From positions 372,001 to 436,000 of the forward strand of contig NZ_AP025696.1 in assembly GCF_027943725.1 (NCBI RefSeq): a DNA stretch of 64,000 nucleotides. The letters are read 5' to 3'. Of the stretch, positions 42,162-51,149 are shown in pieces. This DNA is from Nitrosophilus kaiyonis (GTDB taxonomy: Bacteria; Campylobacterota; Campylobacteria; Campylobacterales; Nitratiruptoraceae). Each line of letters begins with the position of its first letter. Position 1 is the stretch's first letter. The notes beneath the pieces were generated by a model that was not told the DNA's origin, ran no database searches, and was given only the letters and a program-made list of their open reading frames with translations. The position numbers and the translations under genes are program-made.

Positions 42162-42888
42162 CTTTATCTCTTAAAGGTTGAGAACTGCTTCTTCTTTTTT
42201 TCTCTTTCATATTTATCTCTTTGAAAGGAAGAGATTTAAAAGAAGCAATAGTCTGCTTTTTTAACCCTTCTATTTCTCTTTCATATACCCTAAATCCAGC
42301 TTCATAAAGTGCAAGTCTAACTGGCGTTGCAATAGAGTATGTTGTTATAAGAGCATTATAATCTAAAATTTTTGAAATATCTTTAAAATATTCGACCGTC
42401 CATAAAAGTGGATTTTTTTTAGGACTAAATGGATCTTGATAAACGATATCAATTTTTTTATCAATTTTTTTTATTATATCTCTTGCATTACCTATTTTAA
42501 CTTCAATCTTAATATTTTCATCTTCATAATAAAAATCATTGCTTATTTTTTCAATAATATCTTTCAAAAAATCAAACTCTTTTGGATAGGAAAAATTTTT
42601 TAATGATTGAACCAGTTCTTTATCCATTTCAGGAGAGATAATGTGAATTTTTTTATTAATATTTTCTTTTTTTAGATAATAAAGAGTAGAAAAAGTGTTG
42701 TAACCAAGACCAAAACATATATCTAAAATCGTTATATCATCTTTTTTTTCAAAAAATTTAAATGCAACTTCAACATGCTTTTTTAATGATTCACTAAGTG
42801 CACCATCTTTTATATTATGGTAGCACTCATCAAAATTTTCACTGTATGCTGTAAAAGTTCCATCTAAACTTTTAACTATTTTCATCAA
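42145..42888 (-). CDS. mnmD: tRNA 5-(aminomethyl)-2-thiouridine methyltransferase (MnmC N-domain-like)
   Basis: 247 aa. Corresponds to the methyltransferase half of MnmC: DICFGLGYNTFSTLYYL is the SAM-binding loop and DIVYQDPFSPKKNPLLWT the catalytic motif of the DUF752 family. The FAD-dependent oxidoreductase half of MnmC is absent, as in stand-alone MnmD of Gram-positives. Would finish mnm5U at wobble position 34 downstream of MnmEG; mnmG is in the window. 3' end overlaps the diguanylate cyclase start by 17 bp and 5' end overlaps the ArsC-like gene by 17 bp. Confidence 0.88.
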   Translation of the reverse strand: MMKIVKSLDGTFTAYSENFDECYHNIKDGALSESLKKHVEVAFKFFEKKDDITILDICFGLGYNTFSTLYYLKKENINKKIHIISPEMDKELVQSLKNFSYPKEFDFLKDIIEKISNDFYYEDENIKIEVKIGNARDIIKKIDKKIDIVYQDPFSPKKNPLLWTVEYFKDISKILDYNALITTYSIATPVRLALYEAGFRVYEREIEGLKKQTIASFKSLPFKEINMKEKKRRSSSQPLRDKDVKKI

Positions 42889-43222
42889 TAAGCTCTTTAA
42901 ATTTTTCAGGTGGTCTACCTAAAACAGCTTTATCGCCTTTTATCAATATTGGCCTTTCAATTAGTTTTGGATGTTCGCACATAGCCTTTAAAATTGTCTC
43001 TTCGTCAGCATCTTTGAGTCCAAGTTCACGAAAAAGTTTCTCTTTTTTTCTTACCAATTCGCTTGGCTTCATATTTAATTTTTTCAATACCTCTTGTAAC
43101 TCTTCACAAGTTGGAGGATTATCTAAATATTTTCTAACCTCTACATCTAAACCTTCTAAAATTTTAAATCCTTCTCTACTTTTTGCACATCTTGGATTAT
43201 GCCACAAAATGTATTTTGCCAT
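42872..43222 (-). CDS. ArsC/Spx-family glutaredoxin-like reductase
   Basis: 116 aa. WHNPRCAKSREGFKIL contains the catalytic cysteine of glutaredoxin-linked arsenate reductases, and RPILIKGDKAVLGRPPEKF the arginine-rich oxyanion segment (R-P-I ... G-R-P-P-E). Could reduce arsenate or act as a general thiol oxidoreductase (YfgD type); no ars transporter or regulator adjoins. Overlaps mnmD by 17 bp. Confidence 0.87.
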   Translation of the reverse strand: MAKYILWHNPRCAKSREGFKILEGLDVEVRKYLDNPPTCEELQEVLKKLNMKPSELVRKKEKLFRELGLKDADEETILKAMCEHPKLIERPILIKGDKAVLGRPPEKFKELIDENS

Positions 43223-43230
43223 ATTTCACC

Positions 43231-43524
43231 TCACAATATTTCATCAAGCTCTGCAAACATTAAAGCTTCTATAATATCTTCTATATACATATTTTCTCTT
43301 GCTAAAAGTGCACGCGCTCCAAGCTCAAAAACATCCTCAAGCTCTTCATTTTTACTGTTAACTATAATATAATCAAACATCTCATTTTCAAAACTATCTT
43401 TAAATTGATAATCTTTTATTTTGCCACTTTCTGTATCAATAAATGCAAAACTTTTAGCTTTATTAATTGATACTATCTTAGCCTCTTCTATATCACTCTT
43501 ATCAACTGGTATAACAACTAACAT
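43231..43524 (-). CDS. Small protein with NifX/NifB-type cofactor-binding fold (tentative)
   Basis: 97 aa. Start LVVIPVDKSDIEEAKI, then KAKSFAFIDTESGKIKDYQF, which resembles the dinitrogenase FeMo-cofactor-binding domain (VPVD..., AKYF-x-I-Y-D-x-E-x-G). No Cys or His cluster ligands. No nif genes nearby, so a role in N2 fixation is not implied; the family also appears as stand-alone proteins. Lies between luxS and the ArsC-like gene, each a few bases away, so cotranscribed. Low certainty on family. Confidence 0.7.
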   Translation of the reverse strand: MLVVIPVDKSDIEEAKIVSINKAKSFAFIDTESGKIKDYQFKDSFENEMFDYIIVNSKNEELEDVFELGARALLARENMYIEDIIEALMFAELDEIL

Positions 43525-43528
43525 ATTT

Positions 43529-44077
43529 TTATCCTATTACAATAATCTCTTCAGGATTTACATCACATTTATGGATATCAATCTTGCTTAAATCCAAAGC
43601 CAATTCTTTATTATCCATTATTCCTATACCCTTTTCAATAATATGTTTAGCTATTTTTTGAGCGCCATTTAATGAATGCATATAACAACTTCCACATTGA
43701 TAAATATTTAACTCTGGAATATCTTTAATATCTTTTAGGTCTAAAATATCTCTCATACTTTTTTCCCAAGCTTGTGCAACTTCTAATTGTGTAGGTTTTC
43801 CAATAACGCTCATATAAAATCCAGTTCTGCATCCCATTGGAGATATATCAATAATTTCTACAGTTTCACTGTTTAAATGATCTCTCATAAAACCAGCAAA
43901 GAGATGCTCTAAAGTATGAATTCCTTTTTCGCTCATGATTTCAACATTTGGTTTACAAAATCTTAAATCATAAACTCTTATATTATCTCCACAAGGAGTT
44001 TGCATATCCTTTGCTACTCTTACTCCAGGAGCATTCATTTTTGTATGATCAACCATAAAACTCTCAAGTAATGGCAT
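43529..44077 (-). CDS. luxS: S-ribosylhomocysteine lyase
   Basis: 182 aa Fe/Zn enzyme cleaving S-ribosylhomocysteine to homocysteine and DPD, precursor of autoinducer-2. Metal site HTLEH in [16 protein letters not shown] plus Cys in [32 protein letters not shown] is the substrate-side N-terminus. About ten residues longer than typical LuxS at the C-terminus. Followed by the NifX-like and ArsC-like genes with minimal spacing. Confidence 0.96.
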   Translation of the reverse strand: MPLLESFMVDHTKMNAPGVRVAKDMQTPCGDNIRVYDLRFCKPNVEIMSEKGIHTLEHLFAGFMRDHLNSETVEIIDISPMGCRTGFYMSVIGKPTQLEVAQAWEKSMRDILDLKDIKDIPELNIYQCGSCYMHSLNGAQKIAKHIIEKGIGIMDNKELALDLSKIDIHKCDVNPEEIIVIG

Positions 44078-44175
44078 AATTAATCCTTATATATTTTTTG
44101 AAATTTTATCATAAATAAAAAACGAGGATTGCAGAAAATGAAGAAATAGTATTAATTTTTATTTAAAATAAAAAA

Positions 44176-44219
44176 AGAGGCAAATCGCATTATTGCGATT
44201 TTTATACTCCTGCCTCTTC
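44176..44219 (-). terminator. Terminator of the por operon
   Basis: AAATCGCA-TTAT-TGCGATTT (44182-44201), 8 perfect pairs, immediately after the porB stop on the minus strand; reading on, a GCC is followed by a run of Ts then ATTTT. An outer GAGGCA/TGCCTC pair reaches into the end of porB, which may extend the hairpin. Confidence 0.78.
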
Positions 44220-45200
44220 TCTTCTTTGAAGATTTTCCCATCTTGTATCAACAGCTTTTTGCCACAAGTCAATAATATGTCTATTTTCAGGTTTAAATAG
44301 ATGTCTAAATCTTGGCTGAGCAGCAAGATACTCTTCAACAGGTATTTTATTTTTAGGTCTATAAGTGATATTTAATTTTGTACTATAGATAATTCCATGC
44401 TCATCTCTTTCATTAATGATTTCATAAAGAGGCCATACACAGCTTTCAACCCCAAGGTCACTAACTTCTATAGTATCTTCTGGAGCATGTTTCCACTCAG
44501 TTGTACAAGCACTTTGAGCATTAATATAAACTGGCCCTTTTGCTTCAAAACCTTTTTGAACTTTTTTTACTAAATCTTTCCATTTAGATGGACTAACTTG
44601 TGCTACATATGGAGCTCCATGGTCAGCCATTATTTCAACCATGCTTTTTTTCATCATCTTCTCACCATAGCTGACAGTTCCAGCTGGACTTGTTGTTGTG
44701 CTTGCACCAATAGGAGTAGAAGAGCTTCTTTGACCACCAGTATTTGCATATACTTCATTATCTAAACATACATACATAAAATTGTGGCCTCTTTCAAATG
44801 CTCCACTTAAACTCTGAAATCCTATATCATATGTTCCACCATCACCACCAAATGCTACAAATTTTGGCTCACGTCCCTCTTCTATCATCTTTTTTGTAGC
44901 TTCAGGAAGTCTTCCTTTTCTTTTTAATACTTGATATGCTGCTTCTGCTGTTGCAATAGCAACTGCTGCATTTTCAAACCCTATATGAATCCAACTAACA
45001 TCCCAACTTGTTCTTGGATATACAGCTGTACAAACTTCTAAACATCCCGTTGCAGTTGCAACAATTACAGGATCATTTGTTGCATTTAATACTTCTCTTA
45101 CTATAATATTGTGCGAACACCCGGGACACATTAAGTTCCCGCCTTCATATCTATCATTTGAAAGAGAAAACTCTTTTAAATTTTTTATCTTTTTAGTCAT
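44202..45200 (-). CDS. porB: Pyruvate:ferredoxin oxidoreductase, beta subunit
   Basis: 332 aa. Thiamine-diphosphate and [4Fe-4S] subunit: CPGCSHNIIVREVL and GCLEVC hold cluster cysteines, a further Cys lies in ACTTEW, and FGGDGGTYDIGFQSLSGA...DNEVYANTGGQRSS is the TPP-binding GDG...N motif. Last gene of porCDAB. The complex interconverts pyruvate and acetyl-CoA plus CO2 with a ferredoxin or flavodoxin; in autotrophic relatives it works in the reductive direction. I recall that Campylobacter jejuni has a single-chain POR instead, so the four-subunit form points elsewhere in the phylum. Confidence 0.95.
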   Translation of the reverse strand: MTKKIKNLKEFSLSNDRYEGGNLMCPGCSHNIIVREVLNATNDPVIVATATGCLEVCTAVYPRTSWDVSWIHIGFENAAVAIATAEAAYQVLKRKGRLPEATKKMIEEGREPKFVAFGGDGGTYDIGFQSLSGAFERGHNFMYVCLDNEVYANTGGQRSSSTPIGASTTTSPAGTVSYGEKMMKKSMVEIMADHGAPYVAQVSPSKWKDLVKKVQKGFEAKGPVYINAQSACTTEWKHAPEDTIEVSDLGVESCVWPLYEIINERDEHGIIYSTKLNITYRPKNKIPVEEYLAAQPRFRHLFKPENRHIIDLWQKAVDTRWENLQRREEAGV

Positions 45201-45218
45201 TTTATTCTCCTTGCTTGA

Positions 45219-46436
45219 TTAAAAAAAGCTAAGTTTTGGACCTCTTAGCCCAATAAATTGCTGTAATGGATACTTAGCTTCACCAGCTTTTGCACATTCA
45301 TCTAACTGTTTATAAATATCTAACAACTGTTCAATTGTTGTATCTCTTCCGCCAAGTCCATAAATATAATTTAAAAGAATTGGAGATTTTCCAGTTGCAA
45401 GCATAGCTGCACTTATTTCATTAAACATTGCTCCCATAGTTCCACCTGGAGCACTTCTATCCATAATACCAACTGCTTTAATATTTGATAGAGCCTCAGC
45501 TATTTCTTTAAATGGGAAAGGTCTTAAAACTCTAAGACTTACAACACCAGCTTTTACTCCATTTTCTCTCATTTTGTCAGCTGCAATTTCTGCACTCTCA
45601 ACAGTAGTTCCAAGAGCAAAAATTGCAATATCTGCATCATCCATTTTATATTTATACACTAAATCATACTCTCTACCTGTTAAATCTTTAAACTCTTCAA
45701 AAACTTTTTTTATCACTTTTGTTGAATTCATTAAATCATTATGCTGTCTTGCTTTATGTTCAAAATGCCAATCCTCTTCTGTTTGAACACCATGTGTTAC
45801 AGGGTTAGAAACATCTAACATCGTATTTACAGGTTTGTATTCACCTATAAATGCTGCTGCATCCTCATCTTGTAAAGGTTTTACATTTTGTGCTGTATGA
45901 GAACAGATAAATCCATCTTGATGTACCATTACTGGAAGTCTAACATCTAAATCCTCTCCAATTTTAAAAGCCATTAAAGTTAAATCATAAGCTTCTTGAG
46001 GATTGTATGAACAAAGATTTATCCATCCAGCATCTCTACCTAAATACATATCTGAATGGTCCCCATTAACATTCAATGGAGCTGCAAGCGCTCTGTTAAC
46101 CACTGTCAGTACTATAGGCAGTCTCATACCGCTTGCTTGGTATAATACTTCAACCATTAAAGCAAAACCTTGAGAACTTGTTGCAGTAGCAGCCCTTGCT
46201 CCTGCAGCACTTGCTGCAACACAACCACTCATAGCAGAGTGTTCACTCTCAACCATAATAAAATCACCATCTACATAACCATCTGCTAAAAATTTTGAAT
46301 AATTTTGTACTATCGGTGTAGAAGGAGTAATAGGATATGCTGCAACTACATCAACTTGAGCTTGTCTAAGTGCCTGAGCTGCAGCCATATTTCCATCCCA
46401 AACCTCTACTTCATTTAATTCATACTTTTTTGCCAT
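45219..46436 (-). CDS. porA: Pyruvate:ferredoxin oxidoreductase, alpha subunit
   Basis: 405 aa. N-terminal pyrimidine-binding domain with QAQVDVVAAYPITPSTPIVQN and the E residue in MVESEHSAMSGCVAASAAGARAATATSSQGFALMVE split across conserved turns; the C-terminal transketolase-like domain contains GVVSLRVLRPFPFKEIAEAL. Eighteen bases upstream of porB and eleven downstream of porD. Highly conserved, full length. Confidence 0.95.
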   Translation of the reverse strand: MAKKYELNEVEVWDGNMAAAQALRQAQVDVVAAYPITPSTPIVQNYSKFLADGYVDGDFIMVESEHSAMSGCVAASAAGARAATATSSQGFALMVEVLYQASGMRLPIVLTVVNRALAAPLNVNGDHSDMYLGRDAGWINLCSYNPQEAYDLTLMAFKIGEDLDVRLPVMVHQDGFICSHTAQNVKPLQDEDAAAFIGEYKPVNTMLDVSNPVTHGVQTEEDWHFEHKARQHNDLMNSTKVIKKVFEEFKDLTGREYDLVYKYKMDDADIAIFALGTTVESAEIAADKMRENGVKAGVVSLRVLRPFPFKEIAEALSNIKAVGIMDRSAPGGTMGAMFNEISAAMLATGKSPILLNYIYGLGGRDTTIEQLLDIYKQLDECAKAGEAKYPLQQFIGLRGPKLSFF

Positions 46437-46447
46437 CTTCTTTTCCT

Positions 46448-46849
46448 TTATTTCTTTTCTTTTTTAGGCCAATTTTTTAAAGCCTCTTCATTTTCCATAT
46501 GCTCTGGAAACATTAAAAGAGATTTTGGATTTGTTGGACAAACTTCAACACAAATACCACACCCTTTACATGGATCATACTGTATTCCTATCATTTTTTT
46601 ATCTCTACTAAGTATTGCTATATCTGGACAGAAAACCCAGCAAAATTGACAATCAATACATAGATCTCTATTAAAAACAGGTTTTTCTACCCTCCAATCA
46701 CCAACACTATATTCATGAGAGTTTGTTGGAGCATATGGTCTCTCTTCAGGTTTTACCTCAACAACATCCTCTACCGGCTCTTCAAAAGAGAAAAGAGCTG
46801 CTCCAGGAATTAGCTCATTCCAACCTAAATCTTTAATATCTTTTGCCAT
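46448..46849 (-). CDS. porD: Pyruvate:ferredoxin oxidoreductase, delta (ferredoxin-like) subunit
   Basis: 133 aa. Two [4Fe-4S] motifs, CIDCQFCWVFCPD and CKGCGICVEVCP, transfer electrons from the TPP centre to external ferredoxin. The N-terminal ~45 residues (GWNELIPGAALFSFEEPVED) are the extension typical of epsilonproteobacterial PorD. Ten bases from porC and eleven from porA. Confidence 0.95.
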   Translation of the reverse strand: MAKDIKDLGWNELIPGAALFSFEEPVEDVVEVKPEERPYAPTNSHEYSVGDWRVEKPVFNRDLCIDCQFCWVFCPDIAILSRDKKMIGIQYDPCKGCGICVEVCPTNPKSLLMFPEHMENEEALKNWPKKEKK

Positions 46850-46859
46850 TTTCTATCCT

Positions 46860-47417
46860 TTATTTAACTTCGTTATAGGCTCTCTCAATTGCAGCCATAT
46901 TTGCATCTATTATTTTTTGAGGAAATTTACTTAAAACTTTTTTCATAGCATCTTGAAAATAATCAAGTTCAAACATACCTGATACTTTCATCAAAGCACC
47001 AAGCATTGGAGCATTTGGAATTGCTCTTCCAATTGTGTCAAGAGAGATTTGCATACAATCAACAACATAAACATCTTTGCCCTCTAATTTTGGTTGAGAC
47101 TTTATAAGCTCTTCTTTGCTTAAATGTGTTGTGATTATATATTTGGTTGTATCTTTCTCATTTGCAGTAATGTCTGCAGTATATGTTAGACCCGGATCTA
47201 TAACAAGTACATAATCTGGCCTCATAAATTTTTCATGGTTTAATATTGGTTTATCATCAACCCTGTTATATGCAGTCATTGCTGCTCCACGCTTTGCCGA
47301 ACCGTAAAACGCAAATGCTTGTACATATTTACCCGTATTTGCAACAACATCGGCAAGACCTTTAGCTCCGGTTACAGCACCTTGTCCAGCGCGGCTATGC
47401 CATCTAATCTCTAACAT
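46860..47417 (-). CDS. porC: Pyruvate:ferredoxin oxidoreductase, gamma subunit
   Basis: 185 aa. MLEIRWHSRAGQGAVTGAKGLADVV with the GQGA CoA-domain hallmark and FYGSAKRGAAMTAYNRV is the POR gamma signature. First gene of the operon; upstream AGGAG and an A/T-rich region (47418-47544) presumably hold the promoter. Gene order C-D-A-B matches Helicobacter pylori as I recall it. Confidence 0.94.
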   Translation of the reverse strand: MLEIRWHSRAGQGAVTGAKGLADVVANTGKYVQAFAFYGSAKRGAAMTAYNRVDDKPILNHEKFMRPDYVLVIDPGLTYTADITANEKDTTKYIITTHLSKEELIKSQPKLEGKDVYVVDCMQISLDTIGRAIPNAPMLGALMKVSGMFELDYFQDAMKKVLSKFPQKIIDANMAAIERAYNEVK

Positions 47418-47544
47418 AATAACTCCTCTTCTTTTATAAAAAAATAAATATAGTTTGTTGCTTAATTGTAATCATTTTGTTCTTAAATAAGGCTTTATTA
47501 TGTTATAAGTGTAGTATGTTAAGTGTATTTAATATAGATTTTTT

Positions 47545-48192
47545 TCAATTTTTTTCACACTTTTTTACAAACTTTACTGCTTCAAATGAGTCATTTTTAA
47601 TATGGATTGCACATCTTTTTAATTCATTTAAAGAGCCATATCCACATGTTAGTGCTATGCTTTTAATATCAGCAGCATTTGCTGATTCAATATCTAAACA
47701 TGTATCACCTATCATCCATGTATGCTCTTTTAAAGAGTTCATAAAATGCATAGCTTTTAAAATTGGTTCTGGATGTGGTTTTGGATTTATAACATCTTCT
47801 CTTCCTATTACAACATCAAAAAATTTCGATACTTCAAAATATTCTAATAGTTCTTTTGAATAAAGACCAGTTTTTGTTGTAACAACTCCAAGCTTTGCAA
47901 AAGAGTGTGCATATTCAATACTATCTTTTGCATAAGGCAAAAGTTTTGTTTTAAATTTTGAAATAACTCTATAATTTTCTTTATATGCCTTTACAAATTT
48001 TTCAATATCTTTTTTTATTCCAAGATGAAAAAACATAAAATCTAAAGGATGGCCAATTAAAGATAAAATTTTCTCTTTTGATGGAGTAGATAGATTAATT
48101 TTTTTAAATGCATAATCAAAACTTTCTAAAATTGCCTCAGTAGAATCAATAAGAGTTCCATCAAGGTCAAAAAGGATTGTTGTTTTTTTCAC
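47545..48192 (-). CDS. HAD-superfamily phosphatase (phosphoglycolate phosphatase-like)
   Basis: 215 aa. HAD motif I ILFDLDGTLIDSTEA, motif II VVTTKTGLY, motif III Lys in NPKPHPEPIL and motif IV MIGDTCLDIESANAA, with the C1 helical cap of the Gph type. Substrate unproven; 2-phosphoglycolate is the family default. Overlaps the peptide-binding protein gene by 4 bp. Confidence 0.88.
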   Translation of the reverse strand: MKKTTILFDLDGTLIDSTEAILESFDYAFKKINLSTPSKEKILSLIGHPLDFMFFHLGIKKDIEKFVKAYKENYRVISKFKTKLLPYAKDSIEYAHSFAKLGVVTTKTGLYSKELLEYFEVSKFFDVVIGREDVINPKPHPEPILKAMHFMNSLKEHTWMIGDTCLDIESANAADIKSIALTCGYGSLNELKRCAIHIKNDSFEAVKFVKKCEKN

Positions 48193-49688
48193 GGTTTAAT
48201 CCAATCGATTTCATTATGAAAAATTCCTACAATGGATGGTTCTACATTTTTTATATTTTTATTAACAGCAGTTATAGAGTTTGGAATATACAAAAATATA
48301 TATGGAAGATCATCTGCAATTATTGCAAATATTTTTTTATAAATTTGTGATAGTTTTTTTCTATCTACTGTAACTTCAGCTTTTTCTATTAATCTATCAA
48401 CCTTTTTATTATGATATCCTACAAGATTAAAGCCTCCTGGCTTATCTGATTTGCTATGCCAGAGTGGATATGCATCTGGAGTTAAACCAAGGCCCCATCC
48501 AAGTAAAATAGTATCAAAATTTCTTGGATGAACTATTGTATTTAAAAAGGCCTGCCACTCCATAGCTTTTATTTTTACTTTTACACCAATTTTTGAGAGT
48601 TGATATTGAATAATTTGTGCTGCATAAAGTCTTATAGAATTATTGGAATTTGTAGCTATTTCAAAAACTAATGGATGATTTTTATCATATCCAGCCTCTT
48701 TTAAAAGCTTTTTTGCTCTTTTGAGATCTTTTTTTGGAGCTTTTATATTTTCATTAAATGCAAATGTATTTGGCATAAAAGGGCCTGTGCAAACTTTTCC
48801 ATGAGAGAAAAACAAAATATCAACAAGCTCTTTTCTATCTATTGCCAAGCTAATAGCTTCTCGAACCCTTTTATCTTTAAATTTTTCCTTTTTTAAATTA
48901 AATCCAAGATATGTATATCCATGAGATGGTTGTTCAATTATTTTATAATACTCTTTAAAACTTTTATCAATCTGCCTTTCTAATTGCAGCGGAGAGAGTC
49001 CTCCAACATCAAGCTTTTTTGATTTTAGCATAAGAAATTGGGTAGATGGATCTGGTATAAAATGGTAAACAATATTTTGAATTTTTGGTTTATGCTCAAA
49101 ATAATTTTCATTTGCCTCTAAAATAATATCTTCTGAAATTTTAAATTTTTTAAGTTTATATGGTCCAGTACCTATTGGATGTTGATTGAAACTGCTTGTC
49201 ATTATATCTTTTTCATTTTTTAATAGATGTTCGGGCAATATCCCCATCATCCAAGTCTCAAGAGCTTTAAAATAGGGCTTTTTATATGTTACTTTTATAG
49301 TATAATCATCAACAATTTCAACATTTTTAACATATCTAAATTCACTTGCATATGGAGTAAATACTTTTGGAGAAGTGATCGTTTTATAGGTAAAAAGTAC
49401 ATCTTTTGCACTAAATTTTACACCATCGTGCCATTTTACGTTTTTTCTTAGATTAAAAATTAAAGTTTTATCATCTATAAATTTAAAATTTTTAGCAAGG
49501 TCACCAACAATATTTCCATTTTTATCATATTTAACTAATGAATTGAATATCCATCCTGAAATTTCTCCACTTGCACTATCTGTTGCTAAAATAGGATTTA
49601 TTCTACTTGGATTTGCACTTATAGATAAATGAAGGGTAGAAGAAAAAAGAGAAAATGCAATTATTAAAAGAAGGGCAATTTTTTTCAT
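48189..49688 (-). CDS. Peptide/nickel ABC transporter substrate-binding protein (SBP_bac_5 family)
   Basis: 499 aa periplasmic binding protein: signal peptide MKKIALLLIIAFSLFSSTLHL, then the family-5 lobes (NPILATDSASGEISGWIF, NLRKNVKWHDGVKFSAKDVLFTYK, HPIGTGPYKLKKF, VREAISLAIDRKELVD, GWGLGLTPDAYPLWHSK). No permease or ATPase genes are adjacent, so it either works with components elsewhere or has another role such as a binding subunit for dipeptides or nickel-chelates. Coupled to the downstream HAD gene. Confidence 0.9.
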   Translation of the reverse strand: MKKIALLLIIAFSLFSSTLHLSISANPSRINPILATDSASGEISGWIFNSLVKYDKNGNIVGDLAKNFKFIDDKTLIFNLRKNVKWHDGVKFSAKDVLFTYKTITSPKVFTPYASEFRYVKNVEIVDDYTIKVTYKKPYFKALETWMMGILPEHLLKNEKDIMTSSFNQHPIGTGPYKLKKFKISEDIILEANENYFEHKPKIQNIVYHFIPDPSTQFLMLKSKKLDVGGLSPLQLERQIDKSFKEYYKIIEQPSHGYTYLGFNLKKEKFKDKRVREAISLAIDRKELVDILFFSHGKVCTGPFMPNTFAFNENIKAPKKDLKRAKKLLKEAGYDKNHPLVFEIATNSNNSIRLYAAQIIQYQLSKIGVKVKIKAMEWQAFLNTIVHPRNFDTILLGWGLGLTPDAYPLWHSKSDKPGGFNLVGYHNKKVDRLIEKAEVTVDRKKLSQIYKKIFAIIADDLPYIFLYIPNSITAVNKNIKNVEPSIVGIFHNEIDWIKP

Positions 49689-49807
49689 TGAAAATCCTAA
49701 ATTTAGTTATTGGTATATTGGTAATTAGTTATTAGTAAAAGTATAGAAAAAAACAGTCAATATCCAATATTAAATTACCAATTACTAATACACCAATAAC
49801 CAATACA
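49689..49807. repeat. Quasi-palindromic word array upstream of the binding-protein gene
   Basis: TTATTGGTATATTGGTAATTAG and GTTATTAGTA face AATTACCAATTACTAATACACC and AATAACCAATACAC. Same TTATTGGT/ATTAGT word set as 12775-12911 and 36227-36357. Confidence 0.87.
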
Positions 49808-50209
49808 CTAATGCCTAACTACCGGCTTTTGTTCCCTAATCCATGCATATATTCCGCCAGCTAAATGCATAGCTTTTTTATATCCGAGCTGATTTGCCAA
49901 AAAATCGCCAACAGATTTTGTTCTACTTCCTGTTCTGCAAACCAGAATGAATTTTGTATCTTTCGTTGGTACATATTTTGAAAATTCTTTCATAAATTTA
50001 TCAATATCATAATTTCCATACATATCAAAAAAAGTTATTAGTTTGCTTCCCTCAATTATACCAGTTTGAGACCACTCTGGAGCAGTTCTTATATCAATAA
50101 TAACAACACCTTCATTTTTTAGTTTTTCAACATCTTTTGGAGTCAAATCTTTTAAACCAGCCATTAGCAATCCTGAAAATAAAAATAGTAGTATTAAAAA
50201 TCTTTTCAT
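49808..50209 (-). CDS. Periplasmic rhodanese-like protein
   Basis: 133 aa from the ATG at 50209, preceded by AAGGA; the longer frame to 50314 runs back through rpsI and is rejected. Signal peptide MKRFLILLFLFSGLLMAG, then one rhodanese domain: VVIIDIRTAPEWSQTGIIEGS, catalytic loop LVCRTGSRTKSVG with the active Cys, and MHLAGGIYAWI. Sulfur-transfer or redox role in the periplasm. Preceded by a GC hairpin that follows rpsI. Confidence 0.9.
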   Translation of the reverse strand: MKRFLILLFLFSGLLMAGLKDLTPKDVEKLKNEGVVIIDIRTAPEWSQTGIIEGSKLITFFDMYGNYDIDKFMKEFSKYVPTKDTKFILVCRTGSRTKSVGDFLANQLGYKKAMHLAGGIYAWIREQKPVVRH

Positions 50210-50230
50210 AGATTTTCCTTGAAGAAAGGG

Positions 50231-50244
50231 CGGGCAAAAGCCCG
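50231..50244 (-). terminator. GC hairpin between rpsI and the rhodanese gene
   Basis: CGGGC-AAAA-GCCCG, five pairs, six bases after the rpsI stop; on the minus strand it is followed by CCCTTTCTTC rather than a U-tract, so termination would be partial. Similar to 6844-6858. Confidence 0.55.
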
Positions 50245-50249
50245 AAAAA

Positions 50250-50639
50250 TTATCTTTTTGAGAACTGTGGAGATCTTCTTGCTTTGTGTTTTCCGTATTT
50301 TTTTCTTTCAACAACTCTTGAATCTCTTGTTAATAATCCTTGAGGCTTCAAGATAGCTCTTAGCGATTCATCAAAACTTACTAAAGCTTTTGATATTCCA
50401 TGCTTTAAAGCGTCAGCTTGAGCAGAATAACCACCACCAAGAGTTTTTGCAACAATATCAACACTGCCTTCCATTTTTGTTAAAGCAAGTGGAAGTTTAA
50501 CTCTTTTTTTAATAGCCTCATGCCCTCCGAGCCACTCATCAAGACTCATACCGTTAACAACTATTTTTCCACTTCCATTTGTTAGCCAAACTTTGGCTAC
50601 TGATGTTTTTCTTTTGCCAGTTGCATATACTTTAGCCAT
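50250..50639 (-). CDS. rpsI: 30S ribosomal protein S9
   Basis: 129 aa. [15 protein letters not shown] at the start, [22 protein letters not shown] in the middle and the basic C-terminal tail ending RRSPQFSKR that reaches the P-site tRNA. Three bases downstream of rplM, the universal rplM-rpsI pair. Confidence 0.98.
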   Translation of the reverse strand: MAKVYATGKRKTSVAKVWLTNGSGKIVVNGMSLDEWLGGHEAIKKRVKLPLALTKMEGSVDIVAKTLGGGYSAQADALKHGISKALVSFDESLRAILKPQGLLTRDSRVVERKKYGKHKARRSPQFSKR

Positions 50640-50642
50640 CTA

Positions 50643-51062
50643 TTATCCCTTTACTTGAGCTGTATGCGGATGTTCGCTTCCAGCATATACTTTTAATTTT
50701 TTTAGCATTTTTCTTCCAAGTTTTGTTTTTGGAAGCATACCTCTTGTTGCAAGTTTAAAAAGTTTTTCTGGGTTTTTATTTAGAAGTTCTTCAAGCTTTT
50801 CGCTTTTAACTCCTCCAAAATAACCAGTATGTCTATGATACATCTTATTTTGCAATTTATTTCCACTTACATTTACTTTTGATGCATTGATTACAACAAC
50901 ATAGTCACCACAATCAACATGTGGAGTATAGTAAGGTTTATGCTTTCCTCTTAAAAGAGTTGCAATTTGAGTTATAACTCTACCGAATGTTTTCCCTTCG
51001 GCATCGATAACAATCCAGTCTCTTTTTACCTCTTCAGGTTTAATTGATCTTGTAAATTTCAT
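50643..51062 (-). CDS. rplM: 50S ribosomal protein L13
   Basis: 139 aa. [45 protein letters not shown] and [12 protein letters not shown] are L13 signatures split over conserved blocks. ATG start at 51062. The 87-bp leader carries a small GAGT/ACTC hairpin that might mediate feedback, but this is weak. Upstream addA is also on the minus strand. Confidence 0.98.
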   Translation of the reverse strand: MKFTRSIKPEEVKRDWIVIDAEGKTFGRVITQIATLLRGKHKPYYTPHVDCGDYVVVINASKVNVSGNKLQNKMYHRHTGYFGGVKSEKLEELLNKNPEKLFKLATRGMLPKTKLGRKMLKKLKVYAGSEHPHTAQVKG

Positions 51063-51149
51063 GTTCGGCTACCTTTTATAGCTTTTTAGTGAGTGTGATG
51101 ATACTCATTTTTTTATTAAAGTTAGCTTAAATTTAGTTTTTTTTAAGTA

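Noticed and set aside
49808-50314. 168-aa version of the rhodanese protein
   Set aside because: The extension reads backwards into rpsI and its hairpin; a good ribosome site and signal peptide start at 50209.
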